A stretch of DNA of 64,000 bases from BOG-931 sp963781725 (lineage in GTDB: Bacteria > Pseudomonadota > Alphaproteobacteria > Rhizobiales > Xanthobacteraceae). Made by a program: the position numbers and the translations under genes. The notes under the pieces are model-generated. The model was not told the DNA's origin. It saw nothing but the letters and a program-made list of their open reading frames with translations, and ran no database searches. The DNA lies in assembly GCA_963781725.1 (NCBI GenBank), contig CAWAGV010000002.1, positions 3,906,001 through 3,970,000 of the forward strand, read 5' to 3'. Shown here piece after piece: positions 25,132 to 33,975 of this stretch; position 1 is the stretch's first letter, and each line of letters begins with the position of its first letter.

Positions 25132-26736
25132 TCAACTGACCAAGCCTGATGCGTCGCGCCGGAGTACTTTGCCGGGCAGCGCACCGGTATGCGTGGCGTT
25201 TTCCACCACCAGCGTGCCGTTGACGATCACGGTGGTGCGCGCGCCGCTCGGGAATTGATGCGGGTCGGCATAAGTGGCGCGGTCGGCGAAGTCGGCCGGA
25301 TCGAAGATCACGACGTCGGCGCGATGGCCTGCTTTCAACAGGCCGCGGTCTTTCAGCTTCAACGCACGCGCCGTCGCGCCGGTCATCTTGTGGATCGCGC
25401 GCTCGAGCGACAGTGCGTTCTGCTCGCGCACATAGCGCGTCAGGATTCGCGGGAACGTGCCGTAAAAGCGCGGATGCGGCATGCCTTTGCCGACGGTGCC
25501 GTAGGGCGCGACGCAATTGCCGTCGGAGCCGACCAGCGCCAGCGGCGAGGCGACGATGGTGCGGATGTCGTCTTCGGAGATCGACGTCACCAGCACGCGG
25601 GTCGCGCCTTTGTCGTCGGCGAGATAATCGCACAGCGTGTCAACTGGATCGGCGTTACGTTCCGCCGCAAGTTCGGCGATGGTGCGCCCGGCATGTTGCG
25701 GCAGGTTCGGCGAAATCGAAATCTGCACGCAGTCCCACGACGGAATGCGGCCCCAGTTGTTCAAGCCCTCGCGCGCAATATCGCCGCGGATCCGGTCGCG
25801 CGTGCCGGGCTCGCGTAGCCGCGTCAGCATGGCTTCGACGCCGCCGGCCTGCACCCACGGTGGCAGCAGGTTCTTCAGCGGGTTAGATCCTGCGGCGTAG
25901 GGATAGGAATCACAGTCGACGTCGACGCCGCGCGCCTTGGCGTCGGCGATCATCTTGAGCGCCGTGGACACCTTGCCCCAGTTGTCGGTGCCGGAGCATT
26001 TGAAGTGCACGATCTCGACATGGACGCCGCATTGCTCGCCGACCGCAATCGCTTCCTCGACCGCTTCGATGACTTTGTTCGACTCGTCGCGCAGGTGCGT
26101 GAAGTAAGCGGCGTTATGGCGGGCGAGCACGCGGCCGAGCGCGATCATCTCGTCCGGCGCGGCATACGAGCCCGGCGGCGTGAACAGGCCCGACGACATC
26201 CCGAGTGCGCCGGCCGCGAGCGCATCCTCGAGCAGCGCGGTCATTTGCGCGAGTTCGGCTTCGCTCGGTGCGCGCTCGGCCATGCCCATGACCATCAAGC
26301 GGAGCGTGTTGTGCCCGACCAGCATGCCGGCATTCACGGCGACGGCCGGAAAGCCGTCGAGGTAATCGGGAAAACTTGTCTCGCGGAACGGCAGCCAGGG
26401 TGCGCTCGGGCTCAGATAATCCCTGAGCATGTCGACTTTGCCCGGCAGCGCCGGCGCGACCGAAAATCCACAATGGCCGATGATCTCGGTGGTGACGCCC
26501 TGGCGCACCTTGCTTTCGGCCTTCGGATTGATCGGCAGCGTGAAATCCGAATGGGTCTTGATGTCGATGAAGCCGGGCGCGACTGCAAGGCCGTGAGCGT
26601 CAATCGTCTTGCGCGCCGGGCCGGTTACGCGCCCGACGGCGGCGATACAGTCTCCGTCGATGGCGAGGTCGCCTGCGATGCCGGGATTGCCGTCGCCGTC
26701 GAACAGCGTTCCGCCGCGAATAAGAATGTCGTGCAA
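25132..26736 (-). CDS. N-acyl-D-amino-acid deacylase-family amidohydrolase
   Basis: 534 residues, a metal-dependent amidohydrolase with GGTLFDGDGNPG at the N-terminus, VAPGFIDIKTHSDF at 52-65, GHCGFSVAP (Cys89, the metal-bridging cysteine position of D-aminoacylases), FTHLRDES and LVGSDGNC near residue 400. The usual HxH after PGFID reads K60-T-H62, a departure at the first metal-ligand histidine, so the metal site may be altered. It would hydrolyse N-acylated D-amino acids or a related amide. A collagen-like lipoprotein gene lies 1 nt upstream. Confidence 0.88.
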   Translation of the reverse strand: MHDILIRGGTLFDGDGNPGIAGDLAIDGDCIAAVGRVTGPARKTIDAHGLAVAPGFIDIKTHSDFTLPINPKAESKVRQGVTTEIIGHCGFSVAPALPGKVDMLRDYLSPSAPWLPFRETSFPDYLDGFPAVAVNAGMLVGHNTLRLMVMGMAERAPSEAELAQMTALLEDALAAGALGMSSGLFTPPGSYAAPDEMIALGRVLARHNAAYFTHLRDESNKVIEAVEEAIAVGEQCGVHVEIVHFKCSGTDNWGKVSTALKMIADAKARGVDVDCDSYPYAAGSNPLKNLLPPWVQAGGVEAMLTRLREPGTRDRIRGDIAREGLNNWGRIPSWDCVQISISPNLPQHAGRTIAELAAERNADPVDTLCDYLADDKGATRVLVTSISEDDIRTIVASPLALVGSDGNCVAPYGTVGKGMPHPRFYGTFPRILTRYVREQNALSLERAIHKMTGATARALKLKDRGLLKAGHRADVVIFDPADFADRATYADPHQFPSGARTTVIVNGTLVVENATHTGALPGKVLRRDASGLVS

Positions 26737-26737
26737 C

Positions 26738-27106
26738 TTACTGCTTCATGCATAGCGCCAGCGCCGGTCCGGGGCTGTTGCTGCAGGTCGCGGAATCGAT
26801 ATCGGCGTTTCGGGTGATCGAGATCGCGCCGCCGGGGCAGGTGGCCGAGACCATCCGCTCGCCCGGGCTGCAGGTCAGGTCGCAGTTGCTGTTGGCGCCG
26901 CATTCCTGACGCAGCGCATGCAGTCCGGTTGCGCCGACCGGGCCGGGCGGTCCTTGCGGTCCGATCGGGCCGGCAACGCCTTGTTGGCCGGCGGGGCCGG
27001 GCGGCCCGGCAGCGCCTTGCTGGCCGGCCGGTCCTTGCGGTCCCTCAAAGCATCCGGCCAGCAACAGCGATACGGCCAGAGCGATGACGGCGGTCGAAAC
27101 GCGCAT
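26738..27106 (-). CDS. Collagen-like lipoprotein
   Basis: 122 residues. The lipobox LLAGC places the lipid-modified cysteine at residue 19. Residues about 22-61 are uninterrupted Gly-X-Y triplets (GPQGPAGQQGAAGPPGPAGQ onward), about 13 repeats and enough for a short collagen-type triple helix. A C-terminal domain of about 55 residues has five cysteines (CGANSNCDLTC, TCPGG, ATCSN) plus one near the end. It would be anchored to a membrane and exposed to the periplasm or surface. It ends 1 nt before the deacylase gene starts, so the two are probably co-transcribed. Confidence 0.85.
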   Translation of the reverse strand: MRVSTAVIALAVSLLLAGCFEGPQGPAGQQGAAGPPGPAGQQGVAGPIGPQGPPGPVGATGLHALRQECGANSNCDLTCSPGERMVSATCPGGAISITRNADIDSATCSNSPGPALALCMKQ

Positions 27107-27193
27107 GAAGCCTCCTCACGAGCCCGGAGAGTGCAAAGGAAAGACAAAGCGTTTCATCGCCGAATTGGCGAGTCAATCAGGGGCGGCCGGCCG

Positions 27194-27478
27194 TCAGCCG
27201 TGATGATGCTTGCGATGACGGACATACGGCGGCGCCGGCTGATATTGCGGCCACGCCGGGTTGAGATTGCAGGAGCCGCGATTGCCGGCAATCACCGCGG
27301 GCTGGCACTGCTCGGCGGTCATGAATTCGCAATCCCAGACCACGTCGCCGGCGCCGAGATTTTGCACCGCGCACCACGGCGCATTGCCGATCGTGCCGGC
27401 CTGGCTCGGCGAGGTGTGGATCAGGAGCGCTGCTCCGACGCCGACGGCAGCCAATGAGAATCGGGTGAATATTTGCAT
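27194..27478 (-). CDS. DUF3551 family secreted protein
   Basis: 94 residues from the ATG at 27478. A signal peptide (FTRFSLAAVGVGAALLIHTS, SQA cleavage) is followed by APWCAVQNLGAGDVVWDCEF, EQCQPAVIAGNRGSCNLNP, the four-cysteine pattern of DUF3551, common and often multi-copy in Bradyrhizobium-type genomes. The tail HRKHHHG is His-rich. Longer in-frame starts up to 27604 would precede the signal peptide and are unlikely. Function is unknown. Confidence 0.85.
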   Translation of the reverse strand: MQIFTRFSLAAVGVGAALLIHTSPSQAGTIGNAPWCAVQNLGAGDVVWDCEFMTAEQCQPAVIAGNRGSCNLNPAWPQYQPAPPYVRHRKHHHG

Positions 27479-27585
27479 GATGCTCAATCTGTAGCGGGCG
27501 GAGGTGACGACATTAGCGCAAGTTGGGGGCGCCCGGTAATCCAAGTGAGAATCGCCCGGTTGGGAAACCGCGCGGAATGTTCCTC

Positions 27586-27699
27586 TTAGCAATTGTCCGG
27601 GCAATCGGCGGACGACCGCTGCGAATGATAGGTCAGCGCCAGCGTACTGCCCGTGACGAACGCGACCGCCAAAACAATGAGAAGCGCAATCTTCTTCAT
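27586..27699 (-). CDS. Very small single-pass or secreted protein
   Basis: 37 residues: MKKIALLIVLAVAFVTGSTL followed by a short polar tail ending SSADCPDNC. The lysines, hydrophobic run and small residues make a signal peptide or membrane anchor; the two tail cysteines could pair. GGGG lies 6-9 nt before the ATG on the minus strand. Its size is below normal gene-calling limits, but the composition is not random. Function is unknown. Confidence 0.6.
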   Translation of the reverse strand: MKKIALLIVLAVAFVTGSTLALTYHSQRSSADCPDNC

Positions 27700-27815
27700 G
27701 GCGAACCCCGTTTGATCCCTCCGGTTATGAGATTCTTGCCGGGGTCGAAAGGCGTCCCGGTTACGTTCTCAACAAGGCGCGTCCACAACCTAGATTTATA
27801 AACAACAACCAAAGA

Positions 27816-28007
27816 TTGTATGGGCTTCTCTCAAAGGCCGCGAGTTTCCGTCTGATTGTCGGCGGCCGGATCGGCGTGAAAGAGATTGAGGGGCTAATTA
27901 AGAAGCTGAAGCTCGATAAGGAGATTTTAGCTGAACAGGAGGAAGCAAAGCGAGCAGCCCGCCGCCGAAACCCCAATGCGTCGGATATGAAAGAGGCCGC
28001 CAACTGA
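27816..28007 (+). CDS. Possible small charged helical protein
   Basis: Up to 63 residues from a TTG at 27816; a GTG near 27876 is another candidate start. The later part (IEGLIKKLKLDKEILAEQEE, AKRAARRRN) is strongly helical and charged, like a short coiled coil. There is no clear ribosome site and no family match. It is given with low confidence because small open frames of this size arise by chance, and it converges on the better supported gene at 28017. Confidence 0.35.
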   Translation: MYGLLSKAASFRLIVGGRIGVKEIEGLIKKLKLDKEILAEQEEAKRAARRRNPNASDMKEAAN

Positions 28008-28016
28008 GGCGCCCCT

Positions 28017-28190
28017 CTACGCAGCGATTTGTCTGTCGCATTCGGCCAAAGCGTGCTGCTTTATCAAAGCCGCGTCGGTCCACGTCCGCGCAAGGTCCAG
28101 AAAGTTCTCCCTGTCCTCATCGGTGTTGGCTTCGAGCGCAGCAAGCAATGCTTCTCTCGCGTATTGCCAGAACGGGTCTGTAATCAGCAT
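28017..28190 (-). CDS. Small hypothetical protein
   Basis: 57 residues: MLITDPFWQYAREALLAALE, then ANTDEDRENFLDLARTW and ending AECDRQIAA. An ideal ribosome site (GGAGGG, 7 nt spacing) precedes the ATG at 28190 on the minus strand, and the sequence is amphipathic helical with clear codon bias, so it is very probably translated. The family is not known to me. It is transcribed away from recA and shares the intergenic region holding the DnaA-box repeats. Confidence 0.72.
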   Translation of the reverse strand: MLITDPFWQYAREALLAALEANTDEDRENFLDLARTWTDAALIKQHALAECDRQIAA

Positions 28191-28270
28191 TGGGGCACCC
28201 TCCGTGCTCCCGACACTTCCCCGGTATCAGAGTGTGCCGCCTCACTCAGAGGCGGTCAAAATCGCTCACT

Positions 28271-28320
28271 TTCGGCCCTGTGGATAAGTCCCCGATTCGG
28301 CCCTGTGGATAAGTCCCCGA
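28271..28320. promoter_or_regulatory. Perfect 25-bp tandem repeat carrying two consensus DnaA boxes
   Basis: 28271-28295 and 28296-28320 are identical 25-mers containing CCTGTGGATAAGTCCCCGA. Each includes TGTGGATAA (28279-28287 and 28304-28312), the exact complement of the consensus DnaA box TTATCCACA. A GANTC site, the CcrM methylation target in alphaproteobacteria, falls on the junction (GATTC, 28294-28298). It lies 195 nt upstream of recA and about 80 nt before the divergent small gene. Confidence 0.65.
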
Positions 28321-28400
28321 TCGTCGGCAAATTAGGACAGACGAAACTGCGACTTAGGACAACTGGCTCGGAAAAAGGACAGCGCCAGATTGTATTTAAG

Positions 28401-28415
28401 GAACATATTGCGAAC
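28401..28415. promoter_or_regulatory. LexA/SOS box of recA
   Basis: GAACATATTGCGAAC is an exact match to the alphaproteobacterial LexA site GAAC-N7-GAAC. It lies 100 nt before the recA ATG, a normal position for LexA repression of recA. GAGAAC at 28417-28422 adds a third half-site-like GAAC. Confidence 0.85.
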
Positions 28416-28515
28416 TGAGAACAGATCATGTACAGTCCTGAAATCGTAATGTCCACCGCCGGTAGGCCGGCAGCTTCCGCGCCCTCCGAATCCCGGCCAT
28501 ATAGGAGCCACGCCA

Positions 28516-29607
<1,092 letters not shown>

Positions 29608-29617
29608 AGCGTTCCGC

Positions 29618-29648
29618 TTAGACCATGATCTAACAGATCATGGTCTAA
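29618..29648. terminator. Perfect inverted repeat just after recA
   Basis: TTAGACCATGATCT, AAC, AGATCATGGTCTAA makes a 14-bp perfect stem with a 3-nt loop, 10 nt after the recA stop. It lacks a clear T tract, so it may be a processed 3' end or part of a dispersed repeat family rather than a classic terminator. Confidence 0.55.
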
Positions 29649-29657
29649 AATCTTGTT

Positions 29658-29731
29658 GGAGCATGATCTTTCGGAAAACCGGCGGCTACCCATGGATCAA
29701 GTCCGAGGGCAAGCTTTTCCGGATCATGCTC
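29658..29731. repeat. Second copy of the GGAGCATGATC...GATCATGCTC element
   Basis: It matches 25057-25131 over its length, including the central ATGGATCAAGTCCGAGGGCA (one base different). It lies in the recA 3' region. Confidence 0.85.
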
Positions 29732-29773
29732 TTGCCTCCCTCTTCCTTTAACGGAAGAGGGGATGCCAATAGC

Positions 29774-29806
29774 AAAACCCGGGCGCCAGGCGCCCGGGTT
29801 TTTTTA
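29774..29806. terminator. Rho-independent terminator between recA and the convergent small gene
   Basis: AAAACCCGGGCGCC (29774-29787) pairs perfectly with GGCGCCCGGGTTTT (29789-29802), and further T residues follow to 29805. The A tract on one side and T tract on the other allow termination in both directions, for recA and for the gene ending at 29835. Confidence 0.92.
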
Positions 29807-29834
29807 CGCTCGACAGCTTTAGTCTTGGAAAGGC

Positions 29835-30224
29835 TTAGTCGTTCGAAGTGCGGCGCTCGGCAGTCCAGGAGCCGGAGCATTCGCCGCCGGACCAGCGGCC
29901 TTCGCCGAGGTCGCCCGACAGACGGCCCGAACCCGTTGCGCTCTTGCTGCCGGAGCTGACGATCACGGTGATGGCGCCGGTCGGCTGGACTTTGCCGTTG
30001 ATGCTGATCGCAGTGACGCTGCCGGCATTGGCCAGTGCGCCGTTCTGGATGCGGATCGGATAGCGATAGCCGCGGTCGCAGTCGCCCTTTTCGGTGACGA
30101 TCGAGACGCTCCACAGGCCGTCATATGCCGGCACCGCGTAGGTGCTGGTCGTGGCAACGGTGGCTGACGCGGCAACGAGCGTGAACAGTGCAGCACTCAC
30201 GATACTGGATTTGAAGGTCTTCAT
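29835..30224 (-). CDS. Small secreted protein (intact paralogue of the frameshifted gene at 24660)
   Basis: 129 residues from the ATG at 30224. A signal peptide (FKSSIVSAALFTLVAASATV, then TYA) is followed by YDGLWSVSIVTEKGDCDRGY, a central stretch of beta-type strands, and SGRLSGDLGEGRWSGGECSG. Two conserved cysteines, one in each half, probably form a disulfide. The family has no function known to me; its pattern is common in Bradyrhizobium-type genomes. It is convergent with recA across the terminator at 29774. Confidence 0.8.
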   Translation of the reverse strand: MKTFKSSIVSAALFTLVAASATVATTSTYAVPAYDGLWSVSIVTEKGDCDRGYRYPIRIQNGALANAGSVTAISINGKVQPTGAITVIVSSGSKSATGSGRLSGDLGEGRWSGGECSGSWTAERRTSND

Positions 30225-30290
30225 GGCTGCCGTTCCCTGTTTTGTCTTTCGCGAGTTATTCCCGCGATTGCGCTGAGGTCTGCGACTTAG

Positions 30291-30342
30291 GCGTAAGATT
30301 TGGGCGTAAGATTTGGGCGGAAGATTTGGGCGGAAGATTTGG
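30291..30342. repeat. Four tandem copies of a 13-bp repeat
   Basis: The unit is GCGTAAGATTTGG, twice exact (30291-30316), then twice as GCGGAAGATTTGG (30317-30342). It lies in the upstream region of the secreted protein gene that starts at 30224. Its phase (13 bp) and position leave open a regulatory role, but replication slippage is a sufficient explanation. Confidence 0.85.
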
Positions 30343-30462
30343 CTTGAACCCGGACACCCCTTCGTCGCGCTGAAACACAAACGCGTTCTACCGAACAAAG
30401 GTTCAAATCGAGTTGACTGGCATCACAAAAATGCGGGTATTTGGCGTTGATAGGTCGGGAAT

Positions 30463-30523
30463 GGCCTAATATTACAATGAATCCAGATACTTGGTGGATT
30501 CAATGTGTATTAAATATTAGGCC
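30463..30523. repeat. AT-rich 61-bp imperfect inverted repeat
   Basis: The left arm GGCCTAATATT...GAATCCA pairs with TGGATTC...AATATTAGGCC, with one mismatch and a 5-6 nt bulge. It is strikingly AT-rich for this genome. It lies 50 nt past the end of the KdpE-like gene and could fold in its mRNA as a terminator, or be the footprint of a small mobile element. No gene is supported in 30343-30573. Confidence 0.7.
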
Positions 30524-30573
30524 GATTTTGCGGCCTGGACGGCCACAACCGTTACCGCGCGAGGGCTTTCCCG

Positions 30574-31308
30574 CTATTGCGCGGCCGCTTCCCGCGCCTG
30601 CGGAGCGGGCGCCGGATCCGGCGCAACCAGGCGATAGCCGACGCCGAGTTCGGTCAGCAGGATTCGCGGCTGAGTTGGATCGGCTTCGATCTTGCGGCGG
30701 AGTTTACGGACGAAAATGCGCAGGTAATGCGTGTCGTCCACATGCTCGTTGCCCCAGATTTCCCGAAGCAGGAATTGGTGGGTGACGACATTGCCGGAGT
30801 GCTGGGCGAGGATTTGCAGCAGCCGGTATTCCTTCGGCGTCAGCGTCAGGCGCTGATCGTTGATGGAAACGGCGCGGGCGGCGAAGTCGACCGCCAGCGG
30901 TCCGAATTTGATGATCGGTTCGCCGCGGGCGACCCGGAGCTGCCGCCGCATCGCCGAATGGGCGCGCGCCAGCAATTCGGCCATGCCGAACGGCTTGACG
31001 ACATAGTCGTCGGCGCCGAGTTCAAGCAACCGTACCTTTTCGGCCTCGCTGCCGCGCACCGACAGCACGATCAGCGGCACGCTCGACCAGGCGCGCAGCC
31101 GCTCCAGCACGTCGGCGCCGTCCATGTCGGGCAGGCCGAGATCGAGAATGATCAGATCGGATGGCTTCAGCGTCGCCGTGCGCAAGGCTTCCGCTCCGGT
31201 CTCGGCCTCGTGCACCTGAAAACCGTCCAGTTCGAATCCGGTACGCAGAAACCTGCGAATCTGGACCTCGTCGTCGACGACGAGAACGGAAGCCGGTATT
31301 TCACTCAT
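30574..31308 (-). CDS. OmpR-family response regulator, KdpE-like
   Basis: 244 residues. The receiver domain has acidic pocket VDDE, phospho-acceptor Asp56 in LIILDLGLPD, and the KPF lysine. It is followed by an OmpR-type winged helix (LTLTPKEYRLLQILAQHSGN, WGNEHVDDTHYLRIFVRKLR). The last motif, NEHVDDTHYLRI, is typical of KdpE. The C-terminal 14 residues are Ala/Pro-rich. Its start overlaps the stop of the sensor kinase by 4 nt, so the two are coupled. No kdpFABC genes are in the window. Confidence 0.9.
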   Translation of the reverse strand: MSEIPASVLVVDDEVQIRRFLRTGFELDGFQVHEAETGAEALRTATLKPSDLIILDLGLPDMDGADVLERLRAWSSVPLIVLSVRGSEAEKVRLLELGADDYVVKPFGMAELLARAHSAMRRQLRVARGEPIIKFGPLAVDFAARAVSINDQRLTLTPKEYRLLQILAQHSGNVVTHQFLLREIWGNEHVDDTHYLRIFVRKLRRKIEADPTQPRILLTELGVGYRLVAPDPAPAPQAREAAAQ

Positions 31309-32846
31309 TCGGCAGCACTTTCCATTGTTTCAGCCTCGAGCGCGTCCGGCTCGGGCATCAGTTCTTCAGCCGACATCGGCAGGTGGATCGAAACCGTGGT
31401 GCCGCGATCGACGCCGTCGCTCTCCACTTCGACCCGCCCGCCATTGGCGCTGATGAAGGCCTTGGCGATCCACAGTCCGAGCCCGGAGCCCGACGTGGTG
31501 ACGGCGTGGCGCGGCCCGCGAAAGAAACGGCCGCCGACCTGGCGCCGCTCTTCGGCTGTCAGTCCGGCGCCGGCGTCGTGCACCGACAGGATGACGGTTC
31601 GGCCGCTGGCATGCGCCGCGACCCGGATGGGGGAGCCCGGCGGCGAATATTTCGCCGCATTGTCGATGATCTGCACCAGCGCCTGTTCGACCTGCGCCGG
31701 ATCGACGTGCACGATCGGCAGGTTGGAATTCAGGTCGAGCGTCAGCGGATAGCCGGAGAGGCGGCGCCGGCGATGGTCGATCGCCGCGTTGACGATGTCG
31801 ACCGGCTCGACCCATTGCAGTTTCGGCCGAACCTGCTGGCGGGTGATGGTGGTGGCGTCGAGCAGATTTTGAATGTCGATATTGAGCCGCTCGGCTTCAT
31901 CGCGCACCACGGCGGTCAAGGAGTGAAGCTTCTTGTCTCCCGCCAGCGCGGGCGCGTTGTGCAGAATGGTCGCAGCGCCGAGGATCGATGCCAGCGGTGT
32001 GCGCAGTTCGTGCGACACCGACCCGATCAGGGCTTCGCGGAGCAATTCGCTCTCCGAACGCATCTTCGCGTCGGCGAGCGCGCGTGCGACGTCCAGCCGT
32101 TCGAGCGTTGCCACGGCATCGGCCAGCGCATCGTCGATCCGATGGCGCAGATCGGCGAGCGGCTCACCGGAAACGTTGCCGAGATCGACCGCAACCAGCC
32201 CAAAGTCGATTGTTTTCGGCGAGACGCGCCGGATCAGCCAGATGTTGCCGTTGGCAACCTCGACCGTTCGTTCGCGGCCTTCGTCGTTTTCCACGTGGGC
32301 GACGGCGGCACGCACGCTGGCCGGCACGTCGCTGGCGCTAGCGGGGTCGGCGGCGCCGAGCAGGACCACCTTCCGTTGCACCAGATTGGCGAGATGATCC
32401 TGGATGGCGACGAAAATATCGTCGGCGCTCGGTGCAGCGGCGAGCCGGCGCGAGAAAGCGTAGAGGTCGGTCATCTCCTGCTCGCGCTTGCGCGCGATCA
32501 GGATGTTCTTCTTCGCCTGGCTGGCCAGCTGCGATACCACTACGGCGACGACGATGAACAACACCAGATTCAGCGTTTCCTGCGGCGAAGCGACCTGGAA
32601 ACTGTAGAGCGGCGCAAAATAAAGGTACCCCGACAGGAACACGCCGGCGATCGCAGTCACCAGCGCCGGGATCAGACCCAGCTGGTAGCCGGCAATCATG
32701 ACCGGCACCAGATAAAGCACGGCGCCGCGCAAGATGCCGAAATAGTGCCGCAGGATCAGCAGCACCGCCGTGGTCACGGCGATCAAAAGCAGCGCGATCA
32801 AAACGCCGCGCGCTTCCCGCCGCAAGACCGAAAGCTGTAGAATCAT
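31305..32846 (-). CDS. Sensor histidine kinase with KdpD-type membrane domain (lacks KdpD N-terminus)
   Basis: 513 residues from the ATG at 32846. Four helices in residues 15-110 with LVPVMIAGYQLGLIPALVTA and YLYFAPLYSF match the DUF4118 membrane domain of KdpD. A GAF-like region follows (about 130-245), then the H-box SVSHELRTPLASILGAATIL with His279, a pair of catalytic motifs DAGAGLTAEE and GSGLGLWIAKAFI. The large cytoplasmic KdpD/Usp N-terminal half of classical KdpD (about 900 residues) is absent. It acts with the overlapping KdpE-like regulator; the signal is unknown. Confidence 0.9.
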   Translation of the reverse strand: MILQLSVLRREARGVLIALLLIAVTTAVLLILRHYFGILRGAVLYLVPVMIAGYQLGLIPALVTAIAGVFLSGYLYFAPLYSFQVASPQETLNLVLFIVVAVVVSQLASQAKKNILIARKREQEMTDLYAFSRRLAAAPSADDIFVAIQDHLANLVQRKVVLLGAADPASASDVPASVRAAVAHVENDEGRERTVEVANGNIWLIRRVSPKTIDFGLVAVDLGNVSGEPLADLRHRIDDALADAVATLERLDVARALADAKMRSESELLREALIGSVSHELRTPLASILGAATILHNAPALAGDKKLHSLTAVVRDEAERLNIDIQNLLDATTITRQQVRPKLQWVEPVDIVNAAIDHRRRRLSGYPLTLDLNSNLPIVHVDPAQVEQALVQIIDNAAKYSPPGSPIRVAAHASGRTVILSVHDAGAGLTAEERRQVGGRFFRGPRHAVTTSGSGLGLWIAKAFISANGGRVEVESDGVDRGTTVSIHLPMSAEELMPEPDALEAETMESAAE

Positions 32847-33070
32847 CGTATCGACGCGCCGTTTCGCAGCCTGAGTCTGCCCCGGCGGGAAGATAGGGTG
32901 CGCGCGGGGCGCTGACCAACGTTTTCCGGGTGCTGCACGCACTCACGCGCGGCAAAAGCGAACAATTTTTCGTAATCTGCCCGGCTTTTTAACGTTAAAG
33001 CGCGCGTGCTGACCGGAAATATACGGTATTCGCCCGCGAATTTATGCAGAGTTTACGGTTGGAGCGCCGT

Positions 33071-33916
33071 TTATTTGTTGCGCACGACGTCGCCGTAAGC
33101 TGGCGCCTCCTTCAGAAAACCGCGGTCGAGCATCCAGTCGACCTTTTCCTGAAATTCTTCCGGCCGGTAGGTCTTAACGCCGACGAGTTCCGGCATCAGG
33201 CCGCCCTGGCGCTGTTCAGGCGCAAGATCGCGCAGCACTTCCTTGCGCGAGCGATCCTCGTTTTCCTTCAGCCATTCGATGGCGCGGTTTAGCGCGCGGC
33301 GCAGCTTGGCCGCGGTTTCCTCATCGACATCGTTGCCGGCGACGATGCCGCCGCGCCAGCGCAGGTCGGCGATCTTGCGCGCACCGGCGGCAAGCGCCCG
33401 GCTGACCAGCGGTTCCATCAGCGCGGCCGCCTGCGTGTTGCCGCTGAGCAGCGATTGCAGCCGGTCGTGAGCATGGACCAGCTTGATCTCGTCGAACGGC
33501 ACGCCGGCGGCCTCCAGCACTTCGATCGCGGCGTAGAACGTTCCGGCATGCCAGGTGACGGCGATCGGCACATTGCGCAAGTCGGCCGGCGACTGGATCT
33601 GCGAATCCTTGGCGACCATCAGCGCGCCGGTACGCACGGTGGTGTCGAGGCCGATGATCTTGCCGCCGCCGAGCGACTGCACGCGCTCGATCGCGCCCCA
33701 TTCGCACACCGGATAAACCTCGAGGTCGCCTTTCTGCAGTTGCGATTCTTTCCAGCGCTTCGAGAAGTCCTCGACGCGACCGGCGGCGCCTTTCGGATTG
33801 TCTTCGTGATATTCGACGTTCAGACCTTCGGCTGCGAAAAATCCTTGCTCCACGGCGACGCGCCAGGGGCGGTCGTGGGCGTTGCTGTCGCTCTGCAGGC
33901 GAATGGTCCGGGTCAT
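33071..33916 (-). CDS. NMT1/THI5-like substrate-binding protein without a signal peptide
   Basis: 281 residues from the ATG at 33916; a start at 33940 would add 8 residues. The fold markers are RPWRVAVEQGFFAAEGLNVE, MVAKDSQIQSPADLRNVPIA, FYAAIEVLEAAGVPFDEI and NTQAAALMEPLVSRALAAGA, typical of NMT1-like binding proteins for pyrimidine, sulfonate or nitrate ABC systems. No signal peptide or transporter genes are visible, so it may be a cytosolic protein that uses the same fold, such as an enzyme. Function is unresolved. Confidence 0.8.
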   Translation of the reverse strand: MTRTIRLQSDSNAHDRPWRVAVEQGFFAAEGLNVEYHEDNPKGAAGRVEDFSKRWKESQLQKGDLEVYPVCEWGAIERVQSLGGGKIIGLDTTVRTGALMVAKDSQIQSPADLRNVPIAVTWHAGTFYAAIEVLEAAGVPFDEIKLVHAHDRLQSLLSGNTQAAALMEPLVSRALAAGARKIADLRWRGGIVAGNDVDEETAAKLRRALNRAIEWLKENEDRSRKEVLRDLAPEQRQGGLMPELVGVKTYRPEEFQEKVDWMLDRGFLKEAPAYGDVVRNK

Positions 33917-33975
33917 CGGCGCTCTCCCTGGGTTGATCACGAGTTATCGGTTCAATCTCGACTGGATTGAATAAG

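Noticed and set aside
28271..28320. Chromosomal replication origin
   Set aside because: Only two DnaA boxes, no AT-rich unwinding region or origin-linked genes nearby.
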